Source of the DNA: Pseudomonadota bacterium
GTDB taxonomy: Bacteria; Pseudomonadota; Gammaproteobacteria; Xanthomonadales; Rhodanobacteraceae
Direction of reading: 5' to 3'
DNA: 64,000 nt
NCBI GenBank assembly: GCA_021795435.1
Contig: JAJYPJ010000007.1
Coordinates: 1 to 64,000 of the forward strand
Position numbers and translations under genes: made by a program. Under the pieces are notes generated by a model. That model had not been told where the DNA came from. It saw only the letters and a list, made by a program, of their open reading frames with translations, and did not search any database. This document shows, in pieces, positions 62,702 through 64,000 of the stretch; position 1 is the stretch's first letter; each line of letters begins with the position of its first letter.

Positions 62702-64000
62702 TCATGCCACGGACGTGGCTTCCTGGTCCCGTCGCCATCGCAGTGAAGTAGCTATGACGCAGCCCAGCACAAGCTCCAGCGGTGCGCGCATGTAACCATT
62801 GCTCCAGGCGAGATAGTCGAAGAGGTTGACCGTCAGGAATATCATCGCCAACGCGAGCAAAAGCGATAGTTCGGGACGAGTTGCTTGCTGCCGTTGCCAC
62901 GCCCGCAATGTGTCATATAAGGGCAGCAGGAAAGCGGAGGCAACCAACGTCAGGCCGGGCAGGCCCAACCCCACGGCAACTTGCAGCGGGGTGTTGTGCA
63001 GATGCGGTGGGACATAGCCTTGCCATTGAATTCCACTGTGCGCCAGCATGGGCTGGATGCTGGCGAGCCCGCAGCCTCGAAATGGATGAGCGGCGATCCG
63101 TTCGATGGCGAATCGCCAGAGTTCGATGCGTAGCCCGACTGACGGCGCTGCCGCGCTGATCGGGCTCCCGGTAAGGACCCGAAGGGCTGAGGTCCCGCCC
63201 GAGTCCATGCGGTGCATCACCGAGGGACGTACCGCATAGGCGGTGACGAGCAGCGTCATGAGAGCGAGCATCAGCCATCCGCGGCGTTGGCGCCGTGGCG
63301 CGACGCGCGCCTCTCGAGACGACTCCCGTCCCATGACCCAGAGTACAAAAACGCCAACGGCTGCGGCGATCCAGGCGCCGCGTGATTGCGCGAACAGGAG
63401 AATTGCCAACGACCACAGGCTTAACAGCGCCCAACCATCGCTCAGTAGCGCGGCATGGGCGGAGCTGGCGCTTTGCTGCCGAAAGCGCCAAGCATGGTAG
63501 AGGCCGATGACTAGGCATAGCGCCGCGAATGTGCCTGTGAGATTCTCCGCGTAGCCCAGACGAAGCCGCAGAACGCCCGTGGCAATGAGCGTGAGTTGCG
63601 TCCATGGCATGCTTGCAAGCCCCCAAAGCAGCCAACCAATCGCGAGCAGTTGCAGCGAGCGCAGCGTCCACTGCGGGTAGCGGGCGAGCCAGACGCCAAA
63701 AACGCAGGCGTAGACAAGCACCTTGAGCGGATTGGCAGCAAGGGTTAGCTGCCTGAGGTAATCCTCGGAGGGCAGCGGTTGCGCCACGGCCGCCGACTGC
63801 AACGCGCAATAAGCAGCAAACGCCAGAATGAGCCATGGAAGGGGGTGGCCACGAAGGACTCGCCATGGCCAAGCGCCGGAAGCCAGCAATGCGAATAAGG
63901 CGACCGCCGCCGCAGTGCTTGACTGCCAGGGTTGCGGTAGGTTTCCCGCGGCGGTGAGGGCTGCCAGCAGCAGCGCCCCGATCCCGAGCCAGCCTTGCCA
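62702..64000 (-). CDS. O-antigen ligase/polymerase-like membrane protein (5' end beyond window)
   Basis: Multi-TM protein with WaaL/Wzy-type loop (AHPFRGCGLASIQPMLAHSGIQWQGYVPPHLHNTPLQVAVGLGLPGL); the frame stays open to the window edge, so truncated here. Confidence 0.82.
   Translation of the reverse strand, partial: WQGWLGIGALLLAALTAAGNLPQPWQSSTAAAVALFALLASGAWPWRVLRGHPLPWLILAFAAYCALQSAAVAQPLPSEDYLRQLTLAANPLKVLVYACVFGVWLARYPQWTLRSLQLLAIGWLLWGLASMPWTQLTLIATGVLRLRLGYAENLTGTFAALCLVIGLYHAWRFRQQSASSAHAALLSDGWALLSLWSLAILLFAQSRGAWIAAAVGVFVLWVMGRESSREARVAPRRQRRGWLMLALMTLLVTAYAVRPSVMHRMDSGGTSALRVLTGSPISAAAPSVGLRIELWRFAIERIAAHPFRGCGLASIQPMLAHSGIQWQGYVPPHLHNTPLQVAVGLGLPGLTLVASAFLLPLYDTLRAWQRQQATRPELSLLLALAMIFLTVNLFDYLAWSNGYMRAPLELVLGCVIATSLRWRRDQEATSVA

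Overview
The window is a gene-dense, GC-rich chromosomal segment from a gammaproteobacterium. Gene content and order look like Xanthomonadales/Rhodanobacteraceae, which is an inference from family resemblance only. Most of it is ordinary core genome: polA, cutA, dsbD, aroQ, accBC, prmA, nudC, erpA, hemJ, rppH, tRNA-Met, pyrC, prlC, xthA, gpsA, secB, rpmB and rpmG. I found no CRISPR array, insertion sequence or intact prophage. Accessory or regulatory segments of interest are: (1) a coupled signalling pair at 14.99-19.99 kb, a multidomain response regulator with degenerate Hpt, receiver, GGDEF and EAL modules translationally coupled to a hybrid histidine kinase that also carries a pseudo-receiver; (2) a TetR-HlyD-ABC-2 efflux operon with a perfect palindromic operator; (3) a LysR-dabB-dabA inorganic-carbon uptake locus followed by a zinc-ribbon protein of the type I recall as DUF6671; (4) ovoA (ovothiol biosynthesis) and a gamma-carbonic anhydrase; (5) a TonB-receptor / PHS-like MFS / beta-propeller-phosphoesterase cassette preceded by an 11-bp direct repeat resembling a Pho box, which may be a phosphate-ester scavenging system. 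All assignments come from reading motifs; no database search was run.
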